The notes beneath the pieces are model-generated. The model saw only the letters and a program-made list of their open reading frames with translations. It was not told the origin of the DNA and ran no database searches. DNA of 62,069 nt. It comes from Streptomyces sp. DvalAA-43. GTDB lineage: Bacteria > Actinomycetota > Actinomycetes > Streptomycetales > Streptomycetaceae. Shown piece by piece: positions 43,045-50,770 of the stretch. A program made the translations under genes and the position numbers. The stretch spans positions 1 to 62,069 of the forward strand of contig NZ_FMBW01000086.1 of assembly GCF_900091725.1 (NCBI RefSeq), written 5' to 3'. Positions within the stretch are counted from its first letter, which is position 1, and each line of letters starts with the position of its first letter.

Positions 43045-43270
43045 CGGAAAGCCCCCCTTCCGCCGGGGCCGGTGCGTCGTCCGGGTCCTCCACGCGGATG
43101 GCCTGCACCGGACACGCGGTGGCGGCACGCATCACCTGCTCGCGCTGCGCCTCGTCGGCGTGCGGGTTGTACAGCAGCGATTCCTCGCCGTGCATGGCGA
43201 AGACATCCGGGGCCAGGAACGCGCACTGCGCGTACCCCTGACACCGGTTGAGATCGACGACAAGCCTCAT
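43034..43270 (-). CDS. [3Fe-4S] ferredoxin
   Basis: 78 aa from ATG 43270. Cys10 and Cys16 in LNRCQGYAQCAFLAPDVF with Tyr in place of the middle Cys, and Cys53 in TACPVQAIRV: three ligands, hence a 3Fe-4S cluster, as in P450-linked Streptomyces ferredoxins. First gene of the P450 operon. Confidence 0.94.
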   Translation of the reverse strand: MRLVVDLNRCQGYAQCAFLAPDVFAMHGEESLLYNPHADEAQREQVMRAATACPVQAIRVEDPDDAPAPAEGGLSGVR

Positions 43271-43410
43271 CAAGGGGCCGCCCTTCCAGTAGTAACCCCC
43301 GCCCCAGCGTGCGAGGGCCGTGCCGGAACCGCGAGCACAGACGGACCGATGGAGTTATCGACGGGCGGACCGACGGACCGATCCACTGACCGGCCTCCGG
43401 CTCCGGGGCC

Positions 43411-44694
43411 TCAGCCGGCCCAGCGTCCGGAGAGGAAGGTGACGGCGAAGACGGCCATCAGGGGTGCCACGACGGCGAGATACGCGGTCTTGACGCGGGG
43501 ACTTCGCAGGCTCCAGGCGGCGAGCCCGGTCCACAGCGGCCACCACAGGAGGGTCGCGCGGGGAATGGAGGTGTACCAGTACGAGGTGCCCAGCGCCCAC
43601 AGGCTGAGGGCGATGTACGCGGCCTCCGCCCAGCGCCGCCGCCACAGCAGCAGGCCGCACAGGACGACACCGACCAGCATGGTGAGCAGTTCGGCCTGGC
43701 ACATCAGGGCGTACCCGGTGGCCTGCGAGTGGCCGAACGCGGCGTGCCAGGTGTTCGCCCAGGCTTCCCAGGGGGCGTGGAAGTCGCGGTACCAGCCGCG
43801 TTCCTCGGCGTGCTTCCAGGCCATCCAGTCGGCGGTGTGCGCGTGCAGGTACCAGCTGTGGAGGAACGGCGGCAGGGCGGGCAGCGCGAGCCAGGGCACC
43901 CGGCGCCAATGGGCGGCGGTGCGCGCGGTCACCAGGAAGTGGACCCCGATCGCCGCCGCGAGGAAGAGGCCGCTGACCCGGACGGTGGTGGCCAGACACG
44001 TCAGTACGGCCGCGAGCCGCCAGTCGAGGCGCTGGGCGGCCAGCCAGGCGGGCAGGGCCAGGGCGAGGAAGAGCGCCTCGGTGTAGCCCGCGGCCAGGAA
44101 GACCGCGCAGGGAGAGACCAGGAAGAACAGGACCGCGCGCTGCCCGGCGTGGGCGTGCGGCAGGTGCAGCCGGGCGATACGGGCCAGGGCCAGTACGGCG
44201 ACACCGCCGGCGACCAGGGAGATCAGTAGCCCGGCAGCCGCCCAGCTCGGCACGACGGTGTGCACGGCCCGCAGCAGGAACGGGAAGCCGGGGAAGAAGG
44301 CCTCCCGGTTGTCCCAGCCGGCCGTCCAGGGGCCGGTCCCGTCCGGGAAGTAGCCCTGCTGGGCTATGTGCAGGTAGTGCCACCAGTCCCACCGCTCCCA
44401 CGACGAGAGCGACCGGGCGGCGTAGTGGCTCCCCTTGTCGTCGGGGAACATCCAGCGGGTGCAGTAGGCGGTGGTCCAGAGGCCCACCCGGGTCAGCAGA
44501 TAGAGCCAGAGCACCTCGCGATCGGCGGACCGGATCCGCAGCCGGAGCCGGTCGAAGGCCGTCGCACCCGTCTCCGCGCCCTGCTCCGCGCTCGTCTCCG
44601 CGCCCTGCGACGGGGCGTCGCGGGGCGCGCCGGGAACGGTGTCGGCCCGTACGGACCGATGCCCGCGCGGCAGTTGGCGGGTGGAAAGGCTCAC
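43411..44694 (-). CDS. Polytopic membrane mannosyltransferase (PIG-V-like)
   Basis: 427 aa from GTG 44694 (AGGAGA 8 nt upstream). After a hydrophilic N-terminal ~60 residues there are about ten hydrophobic helices. The GT-C hallmarks are WERWDWWHYLHIAQQGYF (first-loop aromatic/acid region), REAFFPGFPFLLR and SPCAVFLAAGYTEALFLALA. Actinobacterial members presumably use polyprenyl-phosphate-mannose for envelope glycans; substrate is unproven. Confidence 0.85.
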   Translation of the reverse strand: MSLSTRQLPRGHRSVRADTVPGAPRDAPSQGAETSAEQGAETGATAFDRLRLRIRSADREVLWLYLLTRVGLWTTAYCTRWMFPDDKGSHYAARSLSSWERWDWWHYLHIAQQGYFPDGTGPWTAGWDNREAFFPGFPFLLRAVHTVVPSWAAAGLLISLVAGGVAVLALARIARLHLPHAHAGQRAVLFFLVSPCAVFLAAGYTEALFLALALPAWLAAQRLDWRLAAVLTCLATTVRVSGLFLAAAIGVHFLVTARTAAHWRRVPWLALPALPPFLHSWYLHAHTADWMAWKHAEERGWYRDFHAPWEAWANTWHAAFGHSQATGYALMCQAELLTMLVGVVLCGLLLWRRRWAEAAYIALSLWALGTSYWYTSIPRATLLWWPLWTGLAAWSLRSPRVKTAYLAVVAPLMAVFAVTFLSGRWAG

Positions 44695-44793
44695 AGCGCA
44701 ATCTCCTGGGTCGGTTCAGCGCACATCGAACGACCTGGCCGGGCGCACGGGGAGGCAGCCGGGCGGCCGGGGGCCGATGGTCGGGCAGGGGGG

Positions 44794-45204
44794 TCAGGAC
44801 GGCGGGAAGGTGGCGCTCCGGGTGGGCGTGCCCGGTGATGTCGTCCACGTCGACGGGTCGTCGCTGGGCGAGTTCGACGGCGGCGGGCTCGTCCGCGGCG
44901 AGGAGGGCGAGAAGGACGAGGAACTCGGCGAGGTCGGGGACGGGGAGAGCCGGGGCGAGGGAGCGGGCGAGGGCGTGTCGGCGGGGACGGTCGTGCCCGT
45001 GCTGTCCGGCACCAGCGACGCCACGGCCGCGCCCGCACCCGAGAAGACCAGACAGGCCCCCACGGCCAGCGCCAGGATCCGGCGCCTGCGCACCCGTTCC
45101 CCGCGCTCGGCGATGAACGACGGCGGAGCCGAGCGCGCGCGGGACTGCCCGGCGGCAGCGGCTTCCTTGAACAGGGACCTCAGTGGGTCGTGGGATTCAG
45201 ACAC
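44794..45204 (-). CDS. Single-pass membrane protein partnered with SigE-type sigma factor
   Basis: 136 aa, GTG start overlapping the sigma gene by 8 bp. A cytoplasmic head (MSESHDPLRSLFKEAAAAGQ) precedes one TM helix (ILALAVGACLVFSGAGAAVA) and a Ser/Pro/Thr-rich extracytoplasmic tail. The arrangement suggests an anti-sigma or sigma-associated protein, but no ZAS Cys/His motif is present, so function is inferred from coupling only. Confidence 0.7.
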   Translation of the reverse strand: MSESHDPLRSLFKEAAAAGQSRARSAPPSFIAERGERVRRRRILALAVGACLVFSGAGAAVASLVPDSTGTTVPADTPSPAPSPRLSPSPTSPSSSSFSPSSPRTSPPPSNSPSDDPSTWTTSPGTPTRSATFPPS

Positions 45205-45694
45205 AGGGCCCCTCCTCGGTACGCGGATCCTGCAGACGGTGGGAGAGCGTGGCCCGGCCCCGGGCCAGATGCGTCTTGACGGTGCTGGCCGCCAGACCGG
45301 TCTCCGCGGCGATCTGTTCGACGGTCAGATCGCAGACGTAGTGCAGGGCCAGCGTGCGCCGCTGCTTGGGCGGCAGTTCCCGCAGCGCCTCCACCAGGGC
45401 CACCGACTCCGGCCCCGGCGCCTCCGCATGGGGCGGGGCACCACTGCGCTGCCAGGCCTCCGCCGTACGCCGCCGCCCCCGCCACCGGCTCACCGCCAGC
45501 CGCCAGGCGACCGTACGGATCCAGGCCTCGGGCTGCCCGTCACGATCGAGCTGACGCCGCCGGCTCCAGCCCTTGATGAAAGCTTCCTGCACCACGTCCT
45601 GCGCCTCGTGCTGGTCGCCGAGCATCACAAACAGCTGCCCGGTCAGCCGGGCAGCCGTCTGCGCGTAGAACTCTTCGAACTCCTCGACGGTCAA
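45197..45694 (-). CDS. SigE-family ECF sigma factor
   Basis: 165 aa from a TTG at 45694, with AGGAG 7 nt upstream. Region 2: QLFVMLGDQHEAQDVVQEAF, then GWSRRRQLDRDGQPEAWIRT. Region 4: ALRELPPKQRRTLALHYVCD, then EQIAAETGLAASTVKTHLAR. Frame is open to 45874, but upstream sequence is not sigma-like. Co-expressed with the membrane partner; signal unknown. Confidence 0.9.
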   Translation of the reverse strand: MTVEEFEEFYAQTAARLTGQLFVMLGDQHEAQDVVQEAFIKGWSRRRQLDRDGQPEAWIRTVAWRLAVSRWRGRRRTAEAWQRSGAPPHAEAPGPESVALVEALRELPPKQRRTLALHYVCDLTVEQIAAETGLAASTVKTHLARGRATLSHRLQDPRTEEGPCV

Positions 45695-45830
45695 CAAAAA
45701 ACTCCTGGATCTCCTCGGTCTCACCCGGCATACGCCCGGCGCCCCGCATCCGGACGACACCGGACCCGAAGAAACCGGGTGACGGTGATCACAGGCCCTC
45801 CCGGCCACGGGCATACACGAGGAAGAGGTA

Positions 45831-46742
45831 TCAAACCTCCTGATCCCCGTACGGGCCGGTACCGCCCCCCGCACTGCCGGTGTCGCCGATCCGGCGCAGC
45901 ACCTCGTCGCCCTGCGGGACTCCCACGTCGCTGAGGACCCGTGCCATGTTGGCGCCGACGAAGCTCCGGTCCTCCGGTGTCAGCGACTTGAGCGCCGCCG
46001 CGAGGCCGTGCTCCCAGTCGTCGCGGTCGGCGAGGAGGCCGCGGTGGGTCACCGTCCAGTCGAGCACGTCCTTCGCCTCCTCCGGACGGTGCAGCAGCCA
46101 GAGGGCCGCCAGGCCGACCGGACCGCCCGCGACGACCTCCCGGTAGAAGCGGTACGCCTCGCGGTGGACATCGCCGAAGCCTGCCGGGAGCGCCGGTCCC
46201 GCGCCGACGCCGGAGGCGGGAAGCAGCGCGGCCGGCGGGTCCAGGAACCAGTAGGTGAGACCGGAGCCGTCGATCACCCGCGGGCGGCTGGGCGGCTCCA
46301 CCTCGGTCGTACCGAAGTGGGGCGGTGGTGCCCGCAACGGGTCGGGGACACCGGGCAGGGTGGCGTTCTCGTCGATGTGCCGGAGGATCAGGTCCCGGGC
46401 GCCTTGCTCGGTGAGCCGGTCCCGGGCCGCGACGACCGGGTTGCTGACCTTCCAGACGACTCCGTAGCGGGCGGGTGCTTTCGGCGGGCGGCGCGGGATG
46501 TCGACCGAGAGCCGCCGCTCCGCGAGCGAGACCCACACGATGTCGAAGAACGCCTCCTCGCGCACCTCGCGCCGGGTGGGCCACGGATAGCCCCAGTAGT
46601 CGCCTTCCCGGGGCGGCACCATCGCGTCCTGCCCGTCGTCCGCGAGGAACACCAGGGCCCGGCCCTCGGGGGCACCGAACCGGAGACGGAACAACTGCCA
46701 GGCCGCCGAGGAGTCCAGCGGCGAGATGAGCGGGCCGGTCAT
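45831..46742 (-). CDS. Unknown protein, third gene of the cyclase-like operon
   Basis: 303 aa, starting at an ATGA overlap with the middle gene. No recognised motif. The N-terminal half (WQLFRLRFGAPEGRALVFLA, then FFDIVWVSLAERRLSVDIPR and VVWKVSNPVVAARDRLTEQG) has alternating strands with a faint SPFH-like flavour; the C-terminal half is helical (GLAALWLLHRPEEAKDVLDW). Ends with a Gly-rich tail (TGSAGGGTGPYGDQ). Strict coupling implies it acts with the two upstream proteins, possibly as output. Confidence 0.75.
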   Translation of the reverse strand: MTGPLISPLDSSAAWQLFRLRFGAPEGRALVFLADDGQDAMVPPREGDYWGYPWPTRREVREEAFFDIVWVSLAERRLSVDIPRRPPKAPARYGVVWKVSNPVVAARDRLTEQGARDLILRHIDENATLPGVPDPLRAPPPHFGTTEVEPPSRPRVIDGSGLTYWFLDPPAALLPASGVGAGPALPAGFGDVHREAYRFYREVVAGGPVGLAALWLLHRPEEAKDVLDWTVTHRGLLADRDDWEHGLAAALKSLTPEDRSFVGANMARVLSDVGVPQGDEVLRRIGDTGSAGGGTGPYGDQEV

Positions 46743-48784
46743 GAGGCGAGCCTTTCCGTCGGGGCCGTACGGGCCCGGTGGTGACGCAGGACGAAACGGC
46801 GGACGCCGCGGTGGTGCTGGGCCGTCGCGGCGAGAGCGGCGAGGAAGCGCGGGAAGGCGGTCCGCCGCCGCAGCTCCGGATCGCCGTCGATCAGGAGCAG
46901 GCCCGCCGCCACCGATTCATGGGTGGCGGGGTCGTCCAGGCCCGCGGCGACGAGGCCGCGGGCCCGCTCCGGATGTTCCGCGAGCACCTCGGCGAGCCGC
47001 ACCCGCCGTACGCCCGGGGCGTTGGGCGCGGGGAAGGAACCCCGGCTCATCGATTCGACGGCGTGGACGGCCAGACCATGACGGGGCGTCCCGGGAGAGG
47101 CGCCCTGCCACTCCCGCAGGAGGTCGAGGACCCGGGCGTGGTTGGTGTCCTCGGAGAGGAGGGCGCTGAGGGCGAAGGACACCGCGGTGCGCAACGGGCC
47201 CTCCAGCTTCTCGCCCGGTCTGCCGAGCGTGGTGTCCAGGAGCCTCAGCGCGGCGGCGGGGCGGGCCAGTCCGTAGCTGCCCCCGCAGGTCTCGGCCACG
47301 GTGCAGCGGAGCGCGACGGGCGCGGCCCCGCTCCACTGCCGCAACTGCTCCCGTACCGCTCCGGTGAGGGCGGGGTGCTGGACCATCTCGCCGAGCGCGT
47401 TGGCCACCAGGCGGCGGCGCCAGCGCTTGTCCGACGCGGCGAAGGGGTGCAGCTGGCGCAGGGTGTCCGGCCCGGTCGAGTGGGCCAGCACCTTCCCGAT
47501 CGCCACGCCCGCCGCCAGTTCGACGCCGGGGTGGTGGGGGGCCTCGTCCAGGCTCTTCCACAGCAGTTCCGCCATGCCCTCGTACTCCAGCCAGAGCGAC
47601 CGGAGCAGGGCGTCCGACCGGTGCCGTCCGGAGAAGACGACCGGCTGGACCGGATAGCGCGGCGCCGCTCCGTACCGGGTCGGCAGCAGGCGCGCGCCGA
47701 CCGCCGCCAGCCGGTCCTCGAAGGCGGGCCCGAGCACGTCGCACCGGCCCGCCGCCCCCTCGGCGGTCCCGGCTCCCCCGGCCGGGCCGCCGCGGCCGTC
47801 GACATGGGGGCGCAGGATCGCGCCGAACCGCTCGACGACCGTCCGGTCCTGTCCCGGCAGCAGTGAGATCGCCGCCATCAGCGAGACCAGATCCGCCCGG
47901 TCGCGTGCCTGCACGAGCGCCTCACGGGCCGCCGCGGGGCTGCCGGTCCGCAGGTCGTCCAGTACGGACGCGGCGGACTTCCCCGCCACGACGAGGTCGC
48001 GCAGCCCCTCCGCCACCGCGACGGCGTCCCCCGGCAGCGGGTGGGCGTCCAGATGACCGGTGAAGTCCGGCTGGGCGAGGTGCCGGAGCGCCTCGGCCTC
48101 CTGACCTGCGGTGAGTTCCCCCGTATCGGCCATGGTGCGCAGGTGTTTCCTCGCCACCTCGGCCGGCGGCGGTGGGCGGTGCGTGACCTGCCGGGTCGCC
48201 GTGGCGCCGGGCAGCGGGATCTCCCTCCGTACGGTGACGACCAGATGGGCGCCGGTGCCGCGCAGCCCGGAGACCAGCGAGGTGAGCCCGACCTCGTCGA
48301 GCGAGGCGGCGGCCGCCGGGGACAGGCCCTGGAGCAGATAGCCGCGCCGCTCCTTGGGGCGCCACCGCGACAGGTCGTCGGGCGAGTCCAGGCCGGTGAT
48401 GCCGTCGGCCCCGTACCGCTCCTCCAGCAGCGCGAACGCGGCCGTGCCCGCCCCCGTACCGCTCGCGGTCCGCAGTACCAGGAGGTGGCCGTCCAGCACC
48501 TTCCGGCACCGGGCGTGGGTCGGCGGCTCGACGAACCCGCGCAGGCGGGCGTGCACATCGTCCGCGGGGTAGGGGCCCTCCCGCAGCCGGGGTTTGCGGA
48601 TGAGATTGCTGACCTCCTCGTCGGAGGCGCCGAAGAACACGTTGGTGTCGCCCGCGATTCCGCCCATGACCGCGAAGCCCTGGCCCACCCGCTGCTGGTT
48701 GTCGCGGTAGGAGTCCCCGGGGCCCGGAGCGCCTTCGGGGCCCTCGCCGTCCCCTCCGGGAGGGGCGCCTTCGGCGGCGCTCAC
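46739..48784 (-). CDS. Degenerate P-loop (STAND-like) protein with helical repeats and N-terminal Gly/Asn motif
   Basis: 681 aa from GTG 48784 (GTGA overlap). The N-terminal ~60 residues carry SYRDNQQRVGQGFAVMG and GDTNVFFG, matching the C-terminus of the upstream cyclase-like protein. A P-loop-like segment reads LLVLRTASGTGAGTAAFALL, where the Walker A Lys is replaced (GTGAGT). LVSGLRGTGAHLVVTVRREI follows as a sensor-like strand. The C-terminal ~400 residues are helical repeats (HEAT-like). Looks like a STAND-type signalling NTPase that has lost canonical ATP hydrolysis residues. Confidence 0.75.
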   Translation of the reverse strand: MSAAEGAPPGGDGEGPEGAPGPGDSYRDNQQRVGQGFAVMGGIAGDTNVFFGASDEEVSNLIRKPRLREGPYPADDVHARLRGFVEPPTHARCRKVLDGHLLVLRTASGTGAGTAAFALLEERYGADGITGLDSPDDLSRWRPKERRGYLLQGLSPAAAASLDEVGLTSLVSGLRGTGAHLVVTVRREIPLPGATATRQVTHRPPPPAEVARKHLRTMADTGELTAGQEAEALRHLAQPDFTGHLDAHPLPGDAVAVAEGLRDLVVAGKSAASVLDDLRTGSPAAAREALVQARDRADLVSLMAAISLLPGQDRTVVERFGAILRPHVDGRGGPAGGAGTAEGAAGRCDVLGPAFEDRLAAVGARLLPTRYGAAPRYPVQPVVFSGRHRSDALLRSLWLEYEGMAELLWKSLDEAPHHPGVELAAGVAIGKVLAHSTGPDTLRQLHPFAASDKRWRRRLVANALGEMVQHPALTGAVREQLRQWSGAAPVALRCTVAETCGGSYGLARPAAALRLLDTTLGRPGEKLEGPLRTAVSFALSALLSEDTNHARVLDLLREWQGASPGTPRHGLAVHAVESMSRGSFPAPNAPGVRRVRLAEVLAEHPERARGLVAAGLDDPATHESVAAGLLLIDGDPELRRRTAFPRFLAALAATAQHHRGVRRFVLRHHRARTAPTERLAS

Positions 48785-49695
48785 CGGTGGTCCCCGGCGT
48801 CGCCGACCCGCTTGTCGCCCGCCACGTTGTCGCCGCCGCCCCAGTGCTGGTTGGTGCCGTGGTACGTGGTGGATTCGCCGGTGTACGTGAGGTCCCGCCC
48901 GACGTTCCCCATCACGGCGGCGCCCTTGCCCACGTGCTGTGTGTTGCCCTGGTAGTGCGTGCCGGACCCCGTCGCCGGGTCCTGCTCCCGCTCGGCGGGG
49001 GCGTCGTCCGGCGCCTCGGGTTCCTCGCGCGGCCGCACACCGGCCTGCAACAGGTTCCCGGACGGCGACGGGACGTACAGCCATGCCCGCTGCGAGAAGT
49101 TCTTCCCCTCCACGGTGGCCGGGACCTCCACACAGCGGTCGGGGTGCAGTCCGGTGTACGCGCCCAGCACGACGTCCTCGTAGACGCGCTGGGAGATGAC
49201 CGCCGCCAGGTGGGTGACCTGCTCGCTCGACGCGGTCAGGATGGCCTTGACCGGGCGGGAGTCCAGCAGCCGGTGCGTGTCGTTGCGGGCGGTGCCGTTG
49301 CCGTCACCGGCACCGTCCCCGTCCGGCAGCGGGCCGACATGGACACTGGCCCGGAGCCGGATGCGGGGGCCCACGCACTGCCTGTTGTACGCGCCGAGGG
49401 TGTCGTCCAGCACGCCGAGGAAGGGCCAGAGGACATGGGGCAGCAGGGCCGGATCGAAGCCGAAGACCACGCCGTCCCCGGTGTTGGCCGGAAACCGCTT
49501 GGAGTCGCGCAGCGCGGAGAGCCCGGCCCGCTCCAGCGCCTGGTCGACGAGCTCGGGGATCAACTGGCTCACCGGACCGTGCTGCACGGCGGGCAGCCCG
49601 GTGAAGTCCTTGGCGTCCACGGCGAACAGGGCACGGTAGGGCGGCAGCGGACGGCTGACGGCGTACGGGGCGGGAACGGGACTGGAACCGGACAT
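48781..49695 (-). CDS. Class III nucleotidyl cyclase-like protein with C-terminal Gly/Asn motifs
   Basis: 304 aa from ATG 49695 (GAGGAG 8 nt upstream). The cyclase homology domain is visible as RALFAVDAKDFTGLPAV (first metal Asp), FPANTGDGVVFGFDP (second metal Asp in GDG) and PRIRLRASVHVGPLPDG (the R-x-G-x-H-x-G-P element). Substrate-specifying residues cannot be judged. The last ~65 residues hold two consecutive Gly/Asn motifs, HYQGNTQHVGKGAAVMGNVG and TYHGTNQHWGGGDNVAGD. First gene of the three-gene operon. Confidence 0.75.
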   Translation of the reverse strand: MSGSSPVPAPYAVSRPLPPYRALFAVDAKDFTGLPAVQHGPVSQLIPELVDQALERAGLSALRDSKRFPANTGDGVVFGFDPALLPHVLWPFLGVLDDTLGAYNRQCVGPRIRLRASVHVGPLPDGDGAGDGNGTARNDTHRLLDSRPVKAILTASSEQVTHLAAVISQRVYEDVVLGAYTGLHPDRCVEVPATVEGKNFSQRAWLYVPSPSGNLLQAGVRPREEPEAPDDAPAEREQDPATGSGTHYQGNTQHVGKGAAVMGNVGRDLTYTGESTTYHGTNQHWGGGDNVAGDKRVGDAGDHR

Positions 49696-49750
49696 GCGTG
49701 ATCTCCTCGCGGACGGTGGAACGGATGCGGACACGGACACGGATGCAGAT

Positions 49751-49766
49751 GCGGATACGTATCCGC
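49751..49766. promoter_or_regulatory. Perfect 16-bp palindrome upstream of the cyclase-like operon
   Basis: GCGGATACGTATCCGC lies 56 bp upstream of the cyclase-like start, between it and the Crp/Fnr gene. A GGACAC/GGATGC hexamer run (about 49713-49750) separates it from the start. Candidate operator for the neighbouring Crp/Fnr regulator; the sequence is unlike the E. coli CRP site. Confidence 0.45.
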
Positions 49767-49866
49767 TGCCCCGGTGACCGGCTGATCCGAGGTTCCGCCG
49801 GTTCCGCCCGCCGGACTGCCCAGCGCAGGGCAGTTCACGGGTGTCCCACGTCACAGCACGCGCGTG

Positions 49867-50553
49867 CTACCGGCCCGGTGGCGGCGGGAAGGACGACGCG
49901 GGCATGGCTCCCGGCCCGGTCATCGCCCAGTCGCGCAGCGCCCGCATGTCCTTGATGACGATCGTCCTGCGGGCCGTCTCCACCGCCCCGGACTCGCGCA
50001 GCCGCCGCAGTCCGGTGATGACCGCGTTACGGGTCACCCCGGTCGCCTGGGCGATCTCCTCCTGGCTCAGGCCGGTCAGCCGTACGACCTCCGACTCGCC
50101 TCCGGGCGAGGTGAGTTCGACCAGCCGCAGCAGCGCCCGCGCCAGCCGGGCGACCAGCGGAAGGGTCAGCAGTTCGGTGCGGTGCGCGTCGGATTCCCGC
50201 AGCCGGGAGAAGGCCTGGCGCATCAGGTCCAGGATGAGCCCGCGCTGTTCGATGAACCGGCGGAACCGCTCCGCCTCCAGCACGACGGCCGTGCACGGGG
50301 TGAGCGCGACCACCTCCGCCGTGCGCGGGGTGCCGTGGAAGACGGACACCTCGCCCAGCAGGTCGCCCGGCCCCCGGAAGGCCAGCCAGGTCACGACTCC
50401 GCCCGGCTCCCGGCACACGACCTTGGCGAGCCCCTCGGTGAGGGCGAGCAGATGTGTCCCCGCGGACCCCTGCCGCAGCATCACGCTGCGTTCACGAAAG
50501 GTGCGGGTCGCCCCCTGGCCCCGTAACTCGCGCCACGTCTCGTCCGACAGCAC
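49867..50553 (-). CDS. Crp/Fnr-family transcriptional regulator
   Basis: 228 aa from GTG 50553 (GGGGGAAAGG upstream); frame open to 50586. The cyclic-nucleotide-binding fold contains MLRQGSAGTHLLALTEGLAK and GPGDLLGEVSVFHGTPRTAE, the latter close to a phosphate-binding cassette. The HTH reads LTGLSQEEIAQATGVTRNAV, then ITGLRRLRESGAVE. A 14-bp palindrome AGCACGCGCGTGCT (49855-49868) overlaps the stop. Next to a cyclase-like gene, so ligand and operon regulation may be linked; this is inference. Confidence 0.9.
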   Translation of the reverse strand: MLSDETWRELRGQGATRTFRERSVMLRQGSAGTHLLALTEGLAKVVCREPGGVVTWLAFRGPGDLLGEVSVFHGTPRTAEVVALTPCTAVVLEAERFRRFIEQRGLILDLMRQAFSRLRESDAHRTELLTLPLVARLARALLRLVELTSPGGESEVVRLTGLSQEEIAQATGVTRNAVITGLRRLRESGAVETARRTIVIKDMRALRDWAMTGPGAMPASSFPPPPGR

Positions 50554-50730
50554 CCGTCGCCTTTCCCCCTGCCGTGCACCCGGCACGCGGCCCCGCCCCG
50601 TACGCGCCCTCCAGAGCCTCTCCCGCTCGCACGAGTTCTACGCCGCCCGGCCCGCTTCCACCGCGAGTCGGCCGACCTTGTCCGAGAACGGCCGCCTCCG
50701 GAGCAGGCACGCCCGCGGCCGGGCGGTCAC

Positions 50731-50770
50731 GTCACCTCACGTCACCTCACGTCATGTCACGTCATGTCAC
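50731..50770. repeat. 10-bp tandem repeat x4 covering a stop codon
   Basis: GTCACCTCAC twice (50731, 50741) then GTCATGTCAC twice (50751, 50761). The stop codon of the leftward HNH gene (50762-50764) is inside the last unit. Confidence 0.9.

Noticed and set aside
43034..43270. 4Fe-4S assignment for the ferredoxin
   Set aside because: Only three cluster Cys are visible (10, 16, 53), with Tyr in the remaining loop position, which fits 3Fe-4S.
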